Part shown: positions 32,101 to 43,518 of the stretch, piece after piece
How the letters are laid out: each line of letters starts with the position of its first letter
How positions within the stretch are numbered: the first letter of the stretch is position 1
Assembly (NCBI GenBank): GCA_963854735.1
Contig: OY978100.1
Coordinates: 372,001 to 436,000, forward strand
DNA: 64,000 nt
Direction: 5' to 3'
Source of the DNA: Marvania coccoides
Lineage: Eukaryota; Chlorophyta; Trebouxiophyceae; Chlorellales; Chlorellaceae
Position numbers and translations under genes: made by a program
Notes under the pieces: generated by a model
The model's database searches: none
Told to the model about the DNA's origin: nothing
The model's input: the letters and a program-made list of their open reading frames with translations, nothing else

Positions 32101-34912
32101 TGTGCGGCAGGTCTGGGTGCAGCACAGCAGCCTGACAGGCAGCTAATTGCGGGAGAGTGACGAGGGCAGCTGAACCCCACCCCTCCAGCATAGCAACCTT
32201 GCACTGAGCCTCCAGCAGCGCCGCGGCCTCCGCATACTGCTCTTTGGCAGCCAGGCAGCGCGCCACGTCTGCGTGGTACAGCAGGGCATGCCTTTTTCGG
32301 CCTCCCTCTTCAAAGCACGCAGCGGCGGCGGCAGAGAGCGCCTGCCAGAGCGCTGCGAAGGCTGATGGGGATGCCAAGGCGTGGCGTAGCCGCCAGTGTA
32401 CCGGCTTCCACTCCTCTAGAGCGTCGTCCGCCGACGTAGAAGGCGCCCCTGCTGACTGATGCATGGAACCCCCGCCGCTGCTGTTGCCGCTGCTGCATAT
32501 CTCAGCTACCAACCGCTCCACTTGCACCAAGCTCGCTTTGGGAGTCGTCACAGCTTCCGTTTCCCCTGCTGCAGCTGCCACCGCCGCCGCAGCGGCAGCG
32601 GCCGCAGCGCCCATGGGGGCCATGCGATCTACGATTGGCGCAGCTGCTGCTGCGCTGGCGGTCCTCTTGTGCGGCGAAGAAGACCCTCCCGACTCGGTGT
32701 CGCTCACATCTCCCGCAGGAGAGGCCCTGCTGTCGGGCTCGATAGGCGGCAGCCGCTGCTGACTGCTCCCGACTTGGGATTGGGCAGAATTGAGCGACAG
32801 CCGGCGCTGAATGAAGCCTGTAAAGGTGGAGGACTGCATGGAAGACATCACGGGCGCCATCTCCACGCCTCTAGCCTCTGGAGACTGCGCAGCAACGCTG
32901 CCAGCATCTTCACCGCCGCCATTCTGCAATTCTCCGCTTTCACCCTCTTCCTGCCCTTCAACGATGGTCGGCTGCGCCCCCCCCGCTGCCACCTCCTGCG
33001 CCGCGGTTGCGGCGGCGGCGGTCAGGTCGATGGTCTGCATGCTGTGCATGCTTTGCGGCTGGAAGAAAGGAGACTCGTCAAGGCGAGGCAACGCGCGAAT
33101 GGTCAGCGACGTAGCTTCGTCCCCGGACTCAAAGTCGCCGCCGCCGCCCAGAGCAGCGGCAGATAACGTAATGCTGCTGCGGTCCGTGGCGGAGTTCCTG
33201 GAAGGCGATCCGCTGCGAGTGCTGGAGCGCGGCGTCAGCTTGTGGTCTGAAGGCCCAGAAGGAAAGGGAGTGGGCACGAGAGCCGCAGCTCCCGTAGGAT
33301 CCGGCAGTTTAGCAGCCACAGCAGCGATGTCCGCTGCGAAAACGGGCGGGGACAGCCCCGCATGGGCCCCCAACGCCTCCAACTGGCTGCGAGCTAGGCA
33401 GTACAGCTCCCCGAGCAAGCAGTACAAGTTTCTTTCTTGCTGGGAAGCGAGGTCAACGCTTATTGCGGTAGTTCCGCCTGCGGAGAGGTAGGGCGACGGG
33501 CTGGGCAGCCCCGCAGCTGTCCCAGTTTTTGGCAGTTCTCCAAGGCGCCAGCTGTCGCCACCAATTTTGAACCCTCCAAAGGGGCCACCGCACCCAGGCG
33601 GGCTGGGGGCGTCGGCATCTTTCTCACCACGTCGAGCCTGGTGCGCGTGCTGCGTAGAAACCTCAGCAGCCAATGAAATGCTGCCTGCAAACGTCCATGC
33701 CTCTCGCAGCAAGGCAGGGCCCTGGCCAGCCTCGCATTGCGCCCCTAGCGCGTAGTTCATGGCTGTCAAGAACGCCAGACCGCGTTCCAGCACCTCACCG
33801 TGCCGCGACAGCTGCAGTAGCAGCCGGCATTGGTTGGCAAACAGAGCTTGCCGCACCGCCAGCTGTGAAGGCCGCCCTAAATCCGAGCTGCTGCCGCTGT
33901 CTCCGCCCTGCACAGCTTGCCGACATGCCTGCCACCCGCTCCAAAGCCCCTCCGCTTCATCTCGCCCCCGTGGAGGCACCCCGCTGCCTCCTGCTGTTAC
34001 TGCTGCTGCCGATGTGTTCTGAAATGCCACCTCTACCTCCAAATACTCCCTCAACGCGTCCTCCAGCAGCCCGTACGCCTCCATCATGCCCGCAGAGGAG
34101 TCTTTCACCAGGTACAGGTCCGTAAATGTGGCGCCAGGCTGCGAAGACTGCAGGGCCGCAAGCCCCCGGCGAGCTGCCTCGACGTATGCTGCTATTCTAG
34201 CCTCCAAACTGGCAGCCAGAGCCTGCTTTAAACAGTCGATCAGCTCAGTGAGGCCTCCCACCGGCTCTCCAGGTCCCCCTGGATCGACTCTTGCCACCCT
34301 TTCGTGCCGCCGACTGCCCAGCTCCCGTCTCATGGCATCCACCACCCTGGCAGGCCCCCTGGCGTCGATATCTGGGCCCGAAGGGGTGACGTAGACAAAC
34401 ACTGGTTCGGGGGCTAAAGCAGACCGCGTTTCGGGGTCGATCATTGCCCGCAATTGGAGGCGAAAGTTTCTTTTATAGTCGTCGGCGTCCAGGCAGGAAA
34501 AAAGAACCAACGAGGCCGCAGGCTGGCGAAACCAGGACACCGCGCTGGCGGAGTGCTTCTCCAGTCGCTGCACAGTGGGATCGCGCACCGAGACCACCCT
34601 GAATACGAGTGAACAAAGTGGGAGAAAGAGTGAGGGGCGGGAGTAGAAAAAAGTGATTTTCTAGAGGTGAAGGGCTTACCGCACGGGGAGTGTGTCAATG
34701 GCAACAGCGGCGCCCATTTTGTTGGCGAGGGTGACGTTGCGGAGAGGGAGCCGGGCTTCCAAGGCCTGTGCAGGGGGAGCAGATGGGAAGAGTAAATAGG
34801 GGCAGCGCAAAGCGTGGGGATGAGCTGGATAGCGTAAGCAACAGCTTACATTTGCGATGGAGGGGTACACATCGCTCAGATCCTCGTAGCAGACGGTCAC
34901 GGGGAAATTCAT
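29132..34912 (-). CDS. TRAPPC10: TRAPPII subunit TRS130/TRAPPC10
   Basis: Exons 34912-34850, 34765-34680, 34598-31642 and 31494-29132 join in phase to 1,822 residues, the largest gene here. TRS130 is specific to the TRAPPII tethering complex that activates Rab-A/Ypt31-type GTPases at the trans-Golgi. The N-terminus matches plant TRS130: VCYEDLSDVYPSIAN, ARLPLRNVTLANK, SWFRQPAASLVLFSCLDADDYKRNFRLQLRAMID, then VDAMRRELGSRRHERVARVD and the helical LVKDSSAGMMEAYGLLEDALREYLE. Long Ser/Ala/Gly-rich inserts (about 440-700) have homopolymer Ala runs and are likely disordered. The C-terminal ~250 residues are beta-rich (GQPVSLCWRLER, LAVPSLALADVTYHEVFEV), as expected for the TRAPPC10 C-terminal domain. 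It is longer than plant forms (~1,260) because of the inserts. Confidence 0.88.
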
Positions 34913-35099
34913 TTTAAAAAGATCATAAAAATAAAATTAAAGCATGATCACGTCCTTTTCACTGTTTTTTCATGTAAAGTTGAATTAAACAAAATTATGT
35001 TCGTGCTTTTTTGCTTAAGAAAAAATTGATAGACACCAAAGCTGTTTTGCAAAAAATGGTCCAAATTGCCGCAAATTCCTGCATTTTTATTGCGTGTTA

Positions 35100-36890
35100 A
35101 TGGTTTCGGTACCATGCGGGAGACCCCCGATTGCGTTCAGGGCGCAGCGACAGCCTCCCAGTCGCCACACAATTTGCTTCGCAAGGAATGTCGATCATGA
35201 CGTTCTGGTTCTCGGTGGGGGCGCTGCAGGGCTGGCCGCTGCCTACTTCGCGGCGGAATCCGGAGCCCGTGTAACCATCGTCGAGAAGAACACCGAGCTG
35301 GGGAAGAAGATCCTTATCAGCGGCGGCACTCGCTGCAATATTTTACCACTCTCAGTGGATCTCCCCACAGACTACTGGACGGAGTCCTCCCTCTCCGCCC
35401 TGCGCTCCGTCTTCGCGCGGTGGTCCCTGGAGGACTGCCAGGCGTGGCTGTCTGACCCCCACCAGGTCGGCCTTGAACTGGCGCTGGAGGAGGAAACTTC
35501 AAAGATCTTTCCAGCCTCCAACGACGCGAAGGAGGTACGGAACAAGCTGCTGGCGGCGTGCAAGCGGCGAGGGGTGACGCTCCAGCCCTCCACCTCCCTC
35601 CTAAACCTGCGGCAGTGCGAGGAAGGCTGGGAGTGCTCGGTGTCGACCTTGAACAGCGATAAAAGTGCAACGAAAGAGGTGCTGCGAGCGGAAAGAGTCA
35701 TCTTGGCAACTGGAGGCCGGTCGTTTCCTTCCTTGGGCACAACTGGCGTGGGATATGATATTTTAGCGAGGCTGGGGCACAGTTTGCAGCCTCCGTATGC
35801 TGCGCTAACTCCGCTGCTGGGGATCCATCCTGGCGGGACGCAGCTGCCGGGTTTGGCGGTGTACAACGCGGGGCTGACGATTCGGGCGGCGGGGGAGGGA
35901 AAAGTGAAGAAAGGCACGGTTGGCGGCAGCGGCGGAAGGAGGCGAAGGAAAGAAGGCAAGAAAGAAGACCCCCCCCCCGTGTTCTATCAATAGAACAAAA
36001 TTAATGCACTTTATTTTTTATTTTCATTATTAAAATTTTAAATAATATCTCAGGATTGTTGCAACCTTTTTTTGCTTTTCCTGGCTGCAGTCACGTTCGG
36101 TTCTGAGCGCACTGCATTGCTGCTGACGCACCGGGGCTTCTCTGGGCCAGCTGTCATGGACCTGGCGCACCATTTTGCGATGGCGGAGGAGCGGGGGCTC
36201 CCCCAGCCAGCGCTTACCGTTTGTTGGGTCAAAGAAATGGATAGAGGTGCATGGGAGGCGGCGCTTTCTTTAACTAGTTCAAAAAAAGGCGCGGCCGCTG
36301 GGGTGATCGTGACTTCAGTCTTGCGGCGGCAGGGGCTGCCTGCGCGGCTCGCGGAGGCGCTGTGCGCTGAAGCGGGGTGCCCCGAGGGCCGACTGGTGGC
36401 GGAGCTGCGAAAAGAAGAAAGAGTGAATCTGCTAGAGGCGCTGACGTGCTGCCCGTTGAAAGTGACGGGAACAGAAGGGTACCCGAAAGCGGAAGTCACT
36501 GTGAGTTGAAAGTTTTGTTTCTGCTTCTTTATAGAGAAATTCATTTATTTTTCGCATGCCCAGTGTACCCAGAAGATAATCCCCTCAGGGTTATCAGGGG
36601 CGAGACCTTCCACCCCTCCACACCCCCGCCCCCGGATAAGCTCGGCGTGTATTTAATCTAATAACTAACTGCTGCCGTTTCGCCCTCTCGTTCTTCTAAT
36701 TCAACAGGGTGGTGGGGTGCCTCTGAATGATATTCAAACGGCCACCATGGAGTCCAGGCTGTTGCCAGGGCTGCATTTGTGCGGAGAGCTGGTTGACGTG
36801 CACGGCCGCATCGGAGGTTTCAATTTCTTCTGGGCGTGGTGCTCTGGGCGACTGGCAGGGCTGGGAGCTGCAGAAAAAATGCGTCATTAA
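35100..36890 (+). CDS. HI0933-family NAD(P)/FAD-dependent oxidoreductase
   Basis: Exons 35100-~35913, 36091-36500 and 36708-36890 give about 468 residues. An FAD Rossmann motif (HDVLVLGGGAAGLAAAYFAAESGARVTIVEKN), the family-specific GKKILISGGTRCNI, and ATGGRSFPSLGTTGVGYDILARLGH lie in exon 1. Exon 2 has LLLTHRGFSGPAVMDLA, and exon 3 the closing VTGGGVPLNDIQTATMESRLLPGLHLCGELVDVHGRIGGFNFFWAW...SGRLAG. All are hallmarks of the bacterial YhiN/HI0933 group, whose substrate is unknown. The N-terminal ~30 residues are Arg/Pro-rich, probably a transit peptide. The first splice donor is uncertain: phase requires a break one base into a codon, and a GC donor at 35914 (aaag|gcacgg) is the only one I find nearby. 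It shares a 187 bp promoter with TRS130. Confidence 0.88.
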
Positions 36891-37245
36891 ACTGTGTGTT
36901 CAAAATGCAGTTTTAAGTCGTTTATATACCCGAGCGTCGCATAAATTATAATATTACAAACCGTAAAAAACTTAACAATACAAAGTGGCCACTCCCACAT
37001 CTTATACGAGTGAAACAGAGGGAAAATGGGAGGATAATCTACAGCGTCAAGGCGTCATCAGATAACAAAAATAAAAGCAAAGCAAAGCAGCATTCATTCA
37101 AAAACAAACAGACCTGTATAAATGAGAAGTAAGGTTTCGTTTCAAAGCTTTGTATTGTACTAACAAGCAAGCGTTTGCGTCACAAAACCTTCCATTAGAT
37201 TCTAAAATTAATTGGGAAGACCACAGTGACAATGATTCCTGCACT
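36891..37245. other. Convergent intergenic region
   Basis: About 355 bp between stop codons of the flavoprotein and the GATase2 protein. AT-rich, with aataaaa near 37068. No gene. Confidence 0.5.
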
Positions 37246-38142
37246 TCAAGATACTTTCTGCATCTTGGCGTGCCCCACAAAGTTATTCACGCTTTCTGCC
37301 CGGCACAGATCCGGGTGCAGCAGGACCGAGGCCCCGATGGTCGTCAAAGTGCCCTCAATCTCGCCATCGTCACTCACAAAAAAGGCTCCTGCAGGGAACT
37401 CAGCAGCATCCGGGCAATCCTCGATAATGAGGGATCTGCAAATATAAAACACAAAGGGTAAAATTAGAGGATACTTGGGAGTTAGATGAAATAAAGGCGC
37501 AACTAAAACCCATTTGCGTCTCTCACCGATCGCTGGCGAACAAAAGCACCCCAGAGAGTTTATTAGTGCCCCAAAACAGCGGCTGCGCCCCTTCCGCGTC
37601 GCGAGCAGCCATCACCCGGCCATGCGTTCTGTCGTGAATTATCAACGCAAAAGGCCCCTCTAGCGATGGCAACGCTCCCAGATGGCAGGTCACTATTCCC
37701 TCCGATAAGTACTCTTCCAGTAAATACTCCGCGTCTTCCAGCTTTGTGGGGTTGTTTGCGAGCGTGCCGCTGAAAAGGGAAGACACGTCGCCGTTGTGGA
37801 CAACAGCAGTGGTCAAAGAATCGGCCCAAGCTATGCCATTGGCACCGCCACCACAAATGTGCTCCTGAACGAACCCGCGCTGCCGTTTGGGCAGGCTCTC
37901 GTACAGCCGGTTAAAAATGGCGTTCACCTTCTCTTCCTGCGGTTAAAAAATTACGCAAAAAATCGACAAATTTTGAAACCTAGTCCAGGTGATAAGATAA
38001 GTGAAATTTGGGAGCATCCAACACGGCGAGACCCGCTTTGCTGAAAACCCACCTCCTCTGGAGCAATTGAGGCCTCGAATTTGCGTCGCTTCCCGCTCAC
38101 GCGCTGCAAACTTCCTCTCCCCTTACCGAAAACAGCCAACAT
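37246..38142 (-). CDS. GATase2-fold protein, aluminium-induced / TSJT1-like
   Basis: Exons 38142-38053, 37936-37527 and 37435-37246 give 229 residues in phase. It resembles the plant DUF3700 group (stem-specific TSJT1, aluminium-induced proteins), which is the N-terminal Ntn-hydrolase-like half of asparagine synthetase: MLAVFGKG at the start, HNGDVSSLFSGTLANN, YLSEGIVTCHLGALPSLEGPFALIIHD, MAARDAEGAQPLFWGTNK, LLFASDRSLIIEDCPDAAEFPAGAFFVSDDGEI. True amidotransferases begin Met-Cys with Cys2 as nucleophile. Here residue 2 is Leu, as in the plant group, so glutaminase activity is not expected. Role unknown, stress-linked in plants. Head to head with ribosome recycling factor, 238 bp apart. Confidence 0.85.
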
Positions 38143-38380
38143 GTCGTTTCGACTGGTGCCGCGGCACGTCTCAAGAACTGGGTTTAATGAATTTAATTCG
38201 AAGGAGTTTTTAAAATAACATTTGAGCAGAAGGGCAAGCCGTTTCGTCCTCCGTGGCAAAATTTTAAAAACTTTTCTTTTCTCCCTCATCTTCAACGAGG
38301 ACGATCATTGGCACGCCTGAGGCTGAGTCTTTTAAAAATATATATAAAAAGGGTTGTGAGATCGCGCGCCATCGTTCGGA

Positions 38381-39440
38381 ATGCAGGCCCAGGCTCTCCA
38401 CAATAATCTTTGCACCGCAGTGCTGCCTTGCAAAAGAGCTGCGCGTGTCAACGTGCATTGCAATGTGGCCACTTTCACCCCGTTGAACACCCGGTTCTCT
38501 GCCTCCGCAGCACGCGGGTGAGAGACATTTCACATTTCATCCACCTATTTTCCATAGTTCCACAGCTTTGGCAACGCGAAATAAAATACCCACATTGTGA
38601 CCATGGCCGCAGGATCTCTCGTCACGCCCTGCGCACTGTTGCGATGGCCATCCCCACCGGCTCTGTGGACATTACCGTCGAGGAAGATACCGTAAGAACT
38701 TAATTTCAATACTATATAACTGAAATTATACCAATATAATCCCCAATCGCCCGAATTTTCACCCATGCCAGATGGAGCGCATGGAGAAGTCTCTGGAGAG
38801 CGTGCAGCGCAATTTTTCCACCGTCCGCACCGGGCGCGCCAATCCCTCCATGCTGGACCGCATCGACGTGGACTACTACGGCGCTATGACGCCGCTGAAG
38901 CAGATTGCGGGCATCAGCACCCCCGAGTCCACCCTGTTGGTGATTCAGCCTTACGACATCAGCGCCATTCCCGCCATTGAGCGAGCCATCCAGCAGTCTG
39001 ACATCGGGCTCACCCCCAACAACGACGGGAAGGTCATCCGGCTGCAGGTGCCGCAGCTCACGGCGGTAAGTTCATCAGTGATAAATCGCTTTGAAATAAG
39101 CGTTTTTAATGTATTTTTTTCAAGGTTGATTTTGGTGTATTTTTTGTGATGATGGTTTTCTGTCTTTCTCGAATGAACTGGAAATGAACTGGAAATGGTG
39201 CAGGATCGGCGTAAGGAGATGACCAAGATTGTGAACAAGCTGGGCGAGGAGGGCAAGGTTGCCATTAGAAACGTCCGGAGAGACTCAATGAAGGCGATTG
39301 AAAAGCTGGAGAAGGATGGTTCCATTGGGGAGGATGGGAGCAAGGGGCTGGAGGAGGCGGTGCAGAAGTTGACGGACGAGTACGTGAAGCAGGTGGAAGG
39401 CCTGGTGAAGTCAAAGAACGAAGAGCTTCAAAAAGTATAA
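38381..39440 (+). CDS. RRF: Ribosome recycling factor, organellar
   Basis: Exons 38381-38517, 38613-38691, 38772-39065 and 39204-39440 give 248 residues. RRF with EF-G splits post-termination bacterial-type ribosomes; with a ~70-residue leader ([24 protein letters not shown]...) this one serves the plastid or mitochondrion. The body is the full [87 protein letters not shown] and [27 protein letters not shown], with the Arg of VRTGRA that contacts rRNA. The triple-helix ends and the hinge domain are intact. Confidence 0.95.
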
Positions 39441-39955
39441 GAGGCATTTTTTTCCAAACCAGACCAACTTGTATTTCAAAAATCGTATCAAATTTGTTGA
39501 TAAATTCTATCGAGTGAAATGATGATGATTACAAGATGGAGATTGTGATTTATTTAATATTGTTATATTGTTGCACTTGCTTGTCTTGGTTCGCGCTCCC
39601 GATAGTAGCTCCTCAGTAGCGAACAGTACTGTTTACAGTACTGCGACGCCGGATGCAGCACTTCCCCACGGTCCCGTAGTCTCACCGGATGGGGTACACC
39701 AGGGCGGGTACCGCATTTTCAGTTCGTACACCAGAGTTTTACTAATCCTTGAAGCCAGGGGTTGAGTGGCCGTGTAGATGGGAGGGGTGCTGGGCGGGCC
39801 AGCATTGCCCAAGCACGAGACCTGCAGCAGTCAGCACTTGCTTGCACATAACCAGCCTCTTCGCTGCTGCAGTCGCTGCCCAAGCCCTACCCCTCTTCAA
39901 CCTCCTCCACCAGCGCTGTCCTCTTGCCCGTATTGATGTTAAAAAATAAAAAAAA
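39441..39955. other. Intergenic region with a repeat copy
   Basis: About 515 bp between ribosome recycling factor and the UBE2J stop codon. Positions 39588-39845 are a copy of the interspersed repeat family; the rest is AT-rich flank. Confidence 0.6.
39588..39845 (+). repeat. Interspersed repeat family, block A copy
   Basis: Starts ggttcgcgctccc and continues through ggatgcagcacttcccc, gccaggggttgagtgg, gatgggaggggtgctgggcg and ggccagcattgcccaagc. The same ordered blocks are in the reverse complement of 48280-48552, with long stretches near identical and the central part diverged. The leading ggttcgcgctcc is reminiscent of a pol III B box (ggttcgantcc), so a SINE-like origin is possible, but no A box is clear. 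Confidence 0.7.
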
Positions 39956-41103
39956 TCACAGCTCCATGTGTTCCGCCGCCCTGGGGTTCACGCTGAACAT
40001 GGCCCCCGCTTGGGTCCGTCCAGAGGGCAGCCACGCCACCACCCTCCGCAGCAGCACCGCAGCCAGCAACGCCACCAGCAGCGCTGCCAGGTAGGTGAGC
40101 CCGCGGTCCTCCCAGGAAGAATGATCCTCCCGGTGGGGGTGAGGCTGCTGCAGCGCGGCTTCCCGCGGTGCGAGCGGAGATGACGGCCGCTGCTGCATGG
40201 TCTGGGGGCCAGGCGGAGACTCCGCTGGTGCGGCTGCTGCTGTCGCCTCCGAGCAGGCAGCGACAGGCAATGTCTCAGCAGCTGGCGGGGTTGTCAGCAG
40301 CACAGCAGCAGCCTCTTCAGGCGCCGCAGTTTCCCCCGCCTCCGCTGCGCTGGTTGTTTCCTGCTGCTGCGAGGGTTGTTGCTCACCAGCAGCGGCATCG
40401 TTCGTTTCTGCTGCCGCCACCTCCTCCAGTTCTTCTTCTGCAGCAGCCCCACTCTTGCTCAGCTGCCGCGACTCCTCCTCCATGTCCAACATGCGCTGGT
40501 GCAGGGTGTTGATGAGCGCCTGACGGTCGGCGTTGGCGTGCTTGGGGGGCGTGTTGCGCGCCTCTGTCGCAATTTGTCGCCGTGCGTCGGTGGGAGCCTC
40601 CACAGACCCCACAGCGCCATTTCCTGGGGTCTGCATGAAGGCAATGAGCGCCACAAGTGCGCTGCGCACGCTCCACGACGGCTGCCACGACTCGGGGTGG
40701 TAGGAGGAGATGGAGAGGCAGATTTTTGTGCCGATTTCAAAGCGGCCGGACGGCGTGAGCATCACAAAAGCGGGGGGCTTGAAGGGGTACTCCGCGGGCA
40801 TCAGGATGCGGCCGTGGTAGATGCCACCCTCGAACTCGGTGTCCCAGGCGCCGCGGATGACAAAGTGCCACTCAAAAATGTTGTCCTGAAAGTTTGGGGG
40901 GATGGGAAAAGTGAGAAAGGGGTGGTTCTCGAACGCGAGTCGCGCGCAGGGAATAGAAACGCGCAATGCATTTCCAGTGAAGAGTGAAGACGCACCTCCA
41001 TTGCCTCTGCGAGGATATCGGGGTTGTGGTCACGTTGAATCTCCTTCAACTCTTGCACGATTCGCTTCACAGCGGGGTTCCTCAAATTCCACTGTGCGGC
41101 CAT
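39956..41103 (-). CDS. UBE2J: UBE2J/Ubc6-type ubiquitin-conjugating enzyme, ER tail-anchored
   Basis: Exons 41103-40996 and 40885-39956 give 345 residues. This E2 works in ER-associated degradation. The UBC fold is complete: NPAVKRIVQELKEIQRD, NIFEWHFVIRGAWDTEFEGGIYHGRILMPAEYPFKPPAFVMLTPSGRFEIGTKICLSISSYHPESWQPSWSVRSALVALIAFM. The catalytic Cys is in TKICLSI, and the TPSGRF/ISSYHPESW wording is specific to the UBE2J group. A Gln/Ala/Glu-rich linker of about 150 residues leads to one hydrophobic span (LTYLAALLVALLAAVLLRRVVAWL) near the C-terminus, the tail anchor. About 25 residues follow the anchor, a little long for a tail-anchored protein. It is divergent from the DUF2358-like gene. Confidence 0.93.
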
Positions 41104-41379
41104 GGTCGCTACTTGCGGATGGGGATCAGCAGCGGTGGCGTGAAACACTCAGAAAAATCGGGTTTTTTTAAATCGGGTTTATTAATTCTTCCTTTGGGGG
41201 TGGATTGCAGAAGCAGACACGTGTAGGATACACAGACCGCAATTAAATTAAAAAAATAATGACGACATGCTGTTCAAACTCACAAATTTGTTTAAAGGTG
41301 TCATGAAGGAAAGCGAGAAACCCTTTTCGTCCGTGGCCTGTGGAGTAGAATAAATGGCAAAAACATAAGTGAATACAAG

Positions 41380-42306
41380 ATGGTCTCCAGCGACCCAACC
41401 AAGCCTGGCTCAGATGACGAGTCTTTGGCATCCAAAGTTTTAAGATGCTATACCACGCAGTCTGTGGGCGAGCTAACCACCCTTTTTGAGCAAGTCTACC
41501 ACGTAAGATTTAAAAAACCCATTTACTGCAGCCACGCCGCCATGGCGCGCCATTCAAGGCTCAAAATGCAATTCCTTGCTGCAACCGCCGCAGCTGCTCC
41601 CCGTCGCCTGAACTCCTCACCTTCCCACCCTCTAAAATACTCAGAAAGTAGCTCAAACTGTGCTCCTCCCCACCACCTCTCTTTTTGCGTCCTTCTTCTG
41701 CAGCCCAAGTGCACTTTCGCCGACCCCCTTGTCGTCGCTTCTCCCCGCCACGAGGCCAGGCTGCAGTTCATCAGCCTCAAGCACCTCTTCAGCCGCGTGG
41801 ACACCCAGCCCCCTCACATCATTCCCTCTCCCTCCGACCCCTCTGAGCTCCGCATGCAGGTCCAGATGGAGTATTACTGGAACCGAGAAGGCTCACGGCT
41901 GGCGCAGTGGCTGCTGCCGGAGAAGACCGCCATCGAAATGACCACCGTTCTCACCGTTGATCAGGCTTCGGGCAAGGTGATGGAGCACGTGGACGAGTGG
42001 TACGTACGAATGTCGATATCAAAATATTTATTCGTTGGCGCGGGAGGACGACAATGCATTCTTGGCTTGAGTTTTTACAGCGTTAAATTCTTAGCTTGCA
42101 CTTGTGGCAGCTACTCTTTTAACCGCTTCTTTTGCTTCTTTGTTTTTTCACTCAACAGGCGCTCGCCTGGCATGCCCATGCTGCCGACTCCGCTGCGAAA
42201 GGCAAATATGGCGGTGACGAACTTCGCGTTTCGGCTGCTGGGGTGGGAGAAAGGAGGGGCGTTTGAAGGGCGAAGAGATGGGGAGGGACTCGGCAAGGAG
42301 CAGTAA
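41380..42306 (+). CDS. NTF2-like protein, possibly DUF2358-related
   Basis: Exons 41380-41502, 41704-41999 and 42159-42306 give 188 residues. The layout fits a small SnoaL/NTF2-like domain: an opening helix (SKVLRCYTTQSVGELTTLFEQVYH), then PKCTFADPLVVASPRHEARLQFISLKHLF, MQVQMEYYWN and TTVLTVDQASGKVMEHVDEW, ending GMPMLPTPLRKANMAVTNFAFRLLGW. Plants and algae have such DUF2358 proteins, some plastid-located. I call this by pattern only. No clear transit peptide. Function unknown. Confidence 0.72.
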   Translation: MVSSDPTKPGSDDESLASKVLRCYTTQSVGELTTLFEQVYHVRFKKPIYCSHAAMARHSRLKMQFLAATAAAAPRRLNSSPSHPLKYSESSSNCAPPHHLSFCVLLLQPKCTFADPLVVASPRHEARLQFISLKHLFSRVDTQPPHIIPSPSDPSELRMQVQMEYYWNREGSRLAQWLLPEKTAIEMTTVLTVDQASGKVMEHVDEWYVRMSISKYLFVGAGGRQCILGLSFYSVKFLACTCGSYSFNRFFCFFVFSLNRRSPGMPMLPTPLRKANMAVTNFAFRLLGWEKGGAFEGRRDGEGLGKEQ

Positions 42307-43050
42307 GGAAGTGTGATTTTGGGGGGGGGGTTGTCTCCTAGCAAGTTAAATTTGAATTGAAGCCCTCATTAAACCCTCTTGAGCGCCCCCTTTCCTCATA
42401 TTGATGTACTAATCAATACAAACGCGCCTTGTTAAACGCTCAGCGGCCATTTTGTCGGCGGGTGATTTCCGGTGGCACACTTGTAGAAAACATGCAAAGG
42501 AACGCTGTGAAGAATGCAAGCGTTGGAATGTTTGTTTCAAAATGACCGAAACAAATAAAAATGAGCGACTGAATTTTGTTTCCACCTGCACAATGTGTCG
42601 CCAAAGAAGCGCCGCACCCCTGCTGGCGGGTCTTCAGCGAGGGGGTGTACATATCATGCTCAATTTACTGGTTCATGCAGATCCGAGCTCGCCGCTGGAG
42701 GTGCTTGTCGGGTGAAGAACAGCCCCGCCAAAGATTGCTTTAATTATTCGTGCAAGGCTTCAAAGAGGAGACTTCAACATATTCTGTTAGTATTTTAGAG
42801 CGCAGACGACATTAGAACAAAGATGGGACGGAATGCCTGAAATAACCAATTTTTTCTTTTGAAAACTTTAGTGAAAGTTTGAGCCATTGCGCAACCACCG
42901 CCGACCTTGTCTGCTGCTTATATTTTTTTTAACCTGTGATTATTGAAGCAGCCATAAGATCGCCTAGAAGACATCACTATGTGAGACGGAAAAACCCCAG
43001 TTCTGCTTTTTTGAACATAATTTGGCACGAATTGTTAAAAAATACTATGA
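42307..43050. other. Gene-poor region with a Cys-rich open frame
   Basis: No complete gene seen. An open frame at 42452-42715 (+) lacks an ATG at its start but holds C-x3-H-x4-C-x2-C-x5-C and later C-x2-C (CRKHAKERCEECKRWNVC, CTMC), which could be a lone exon or relic of a zinc-binding protein. The remainder is AT-rich. Confidence 0.35.
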
Positions 43051-43057
43051 ATGCACG

Positions 43058-43110
43058 ACTATAGCGCGACGTTTGAGTCGGACACCGGAGGGTTTTTATT
43101 TCAATGCACT
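43058..43110 (+). repeat. Second copy of a ~50 bp repeat (see 5200-5252)
   Basis: Shares gactatagcgcgac, tgagtcggacaccgga and a T-rich tail with 5200-5252, differing at only a handful of positions. Here it sits immediately upstream of the ankyrin relic. Confidence 0.7.
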
Positions 43111-43518
43111 TTAAGAGGCTGCCAAGGATGGAGACGTGCAGCGGATGGAGGCGCTGCTGGCCGCTCGGGCTTTCGACATCGACGCTATATCAACCTAATG
43201 CTGCAAGAATGCCCTTTCGCAATAAACGGAAACCATCCAGCTGCAGGGGCCTTGATTTTTGACGCCGGTGCGGAAACTGGGGAGTATTGTCGCCGTGGAT
43301 GCTTCTCAGCAGACTTGCGCCCATTGCACTTGGCGGCAGAGTGCGGCCACACTGCGGTGATGGAGGTCTTAATAACTGCTGGGGCTAAAATAAGAGACTC
43401 CGATGAATTCAACGCTCTGGGTAATGCTGCGGTGAACAAAGAAATAGAGGCGGGAGCTCTATTACTTGCTGCAGGAGTGTCATTTGAAGGCTCGTCGTTA
43501 GAAGGCTCGTCGTTATGA
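43111..43518 (+). pseudogene. Ankyrin-repeat relic
   Basis: Two ankyrin-like pieces lie in different frames. The first, from about 43110, reads EAAKDGDVQRMEALLAARAFDIDAI before a stop near 43197. The second is in the frame of 43195-43518: LRPLHLAAECGHTAVMEVLITAGAKIRDSDEF, then LLLAAGVS. The joint region (about 43195-43310) has no ankyrin match, and no splice pair would join the frames cleanly. An eight-base-unit direct duplication (gaaggctcgtcgtta twice) is at the very end. I read this as a decayed gene of the same broad type as the large ankyrin protein at 54-59 kb. Confidence 0.6.

Noticed and set aside
32459..33491. Plus-strand frames of 226-235 codons within TRS130
   Set aside because: They arise from the Ser/Ala-rich repeats of the minus-strand TRS130 exon; no start context or domain.
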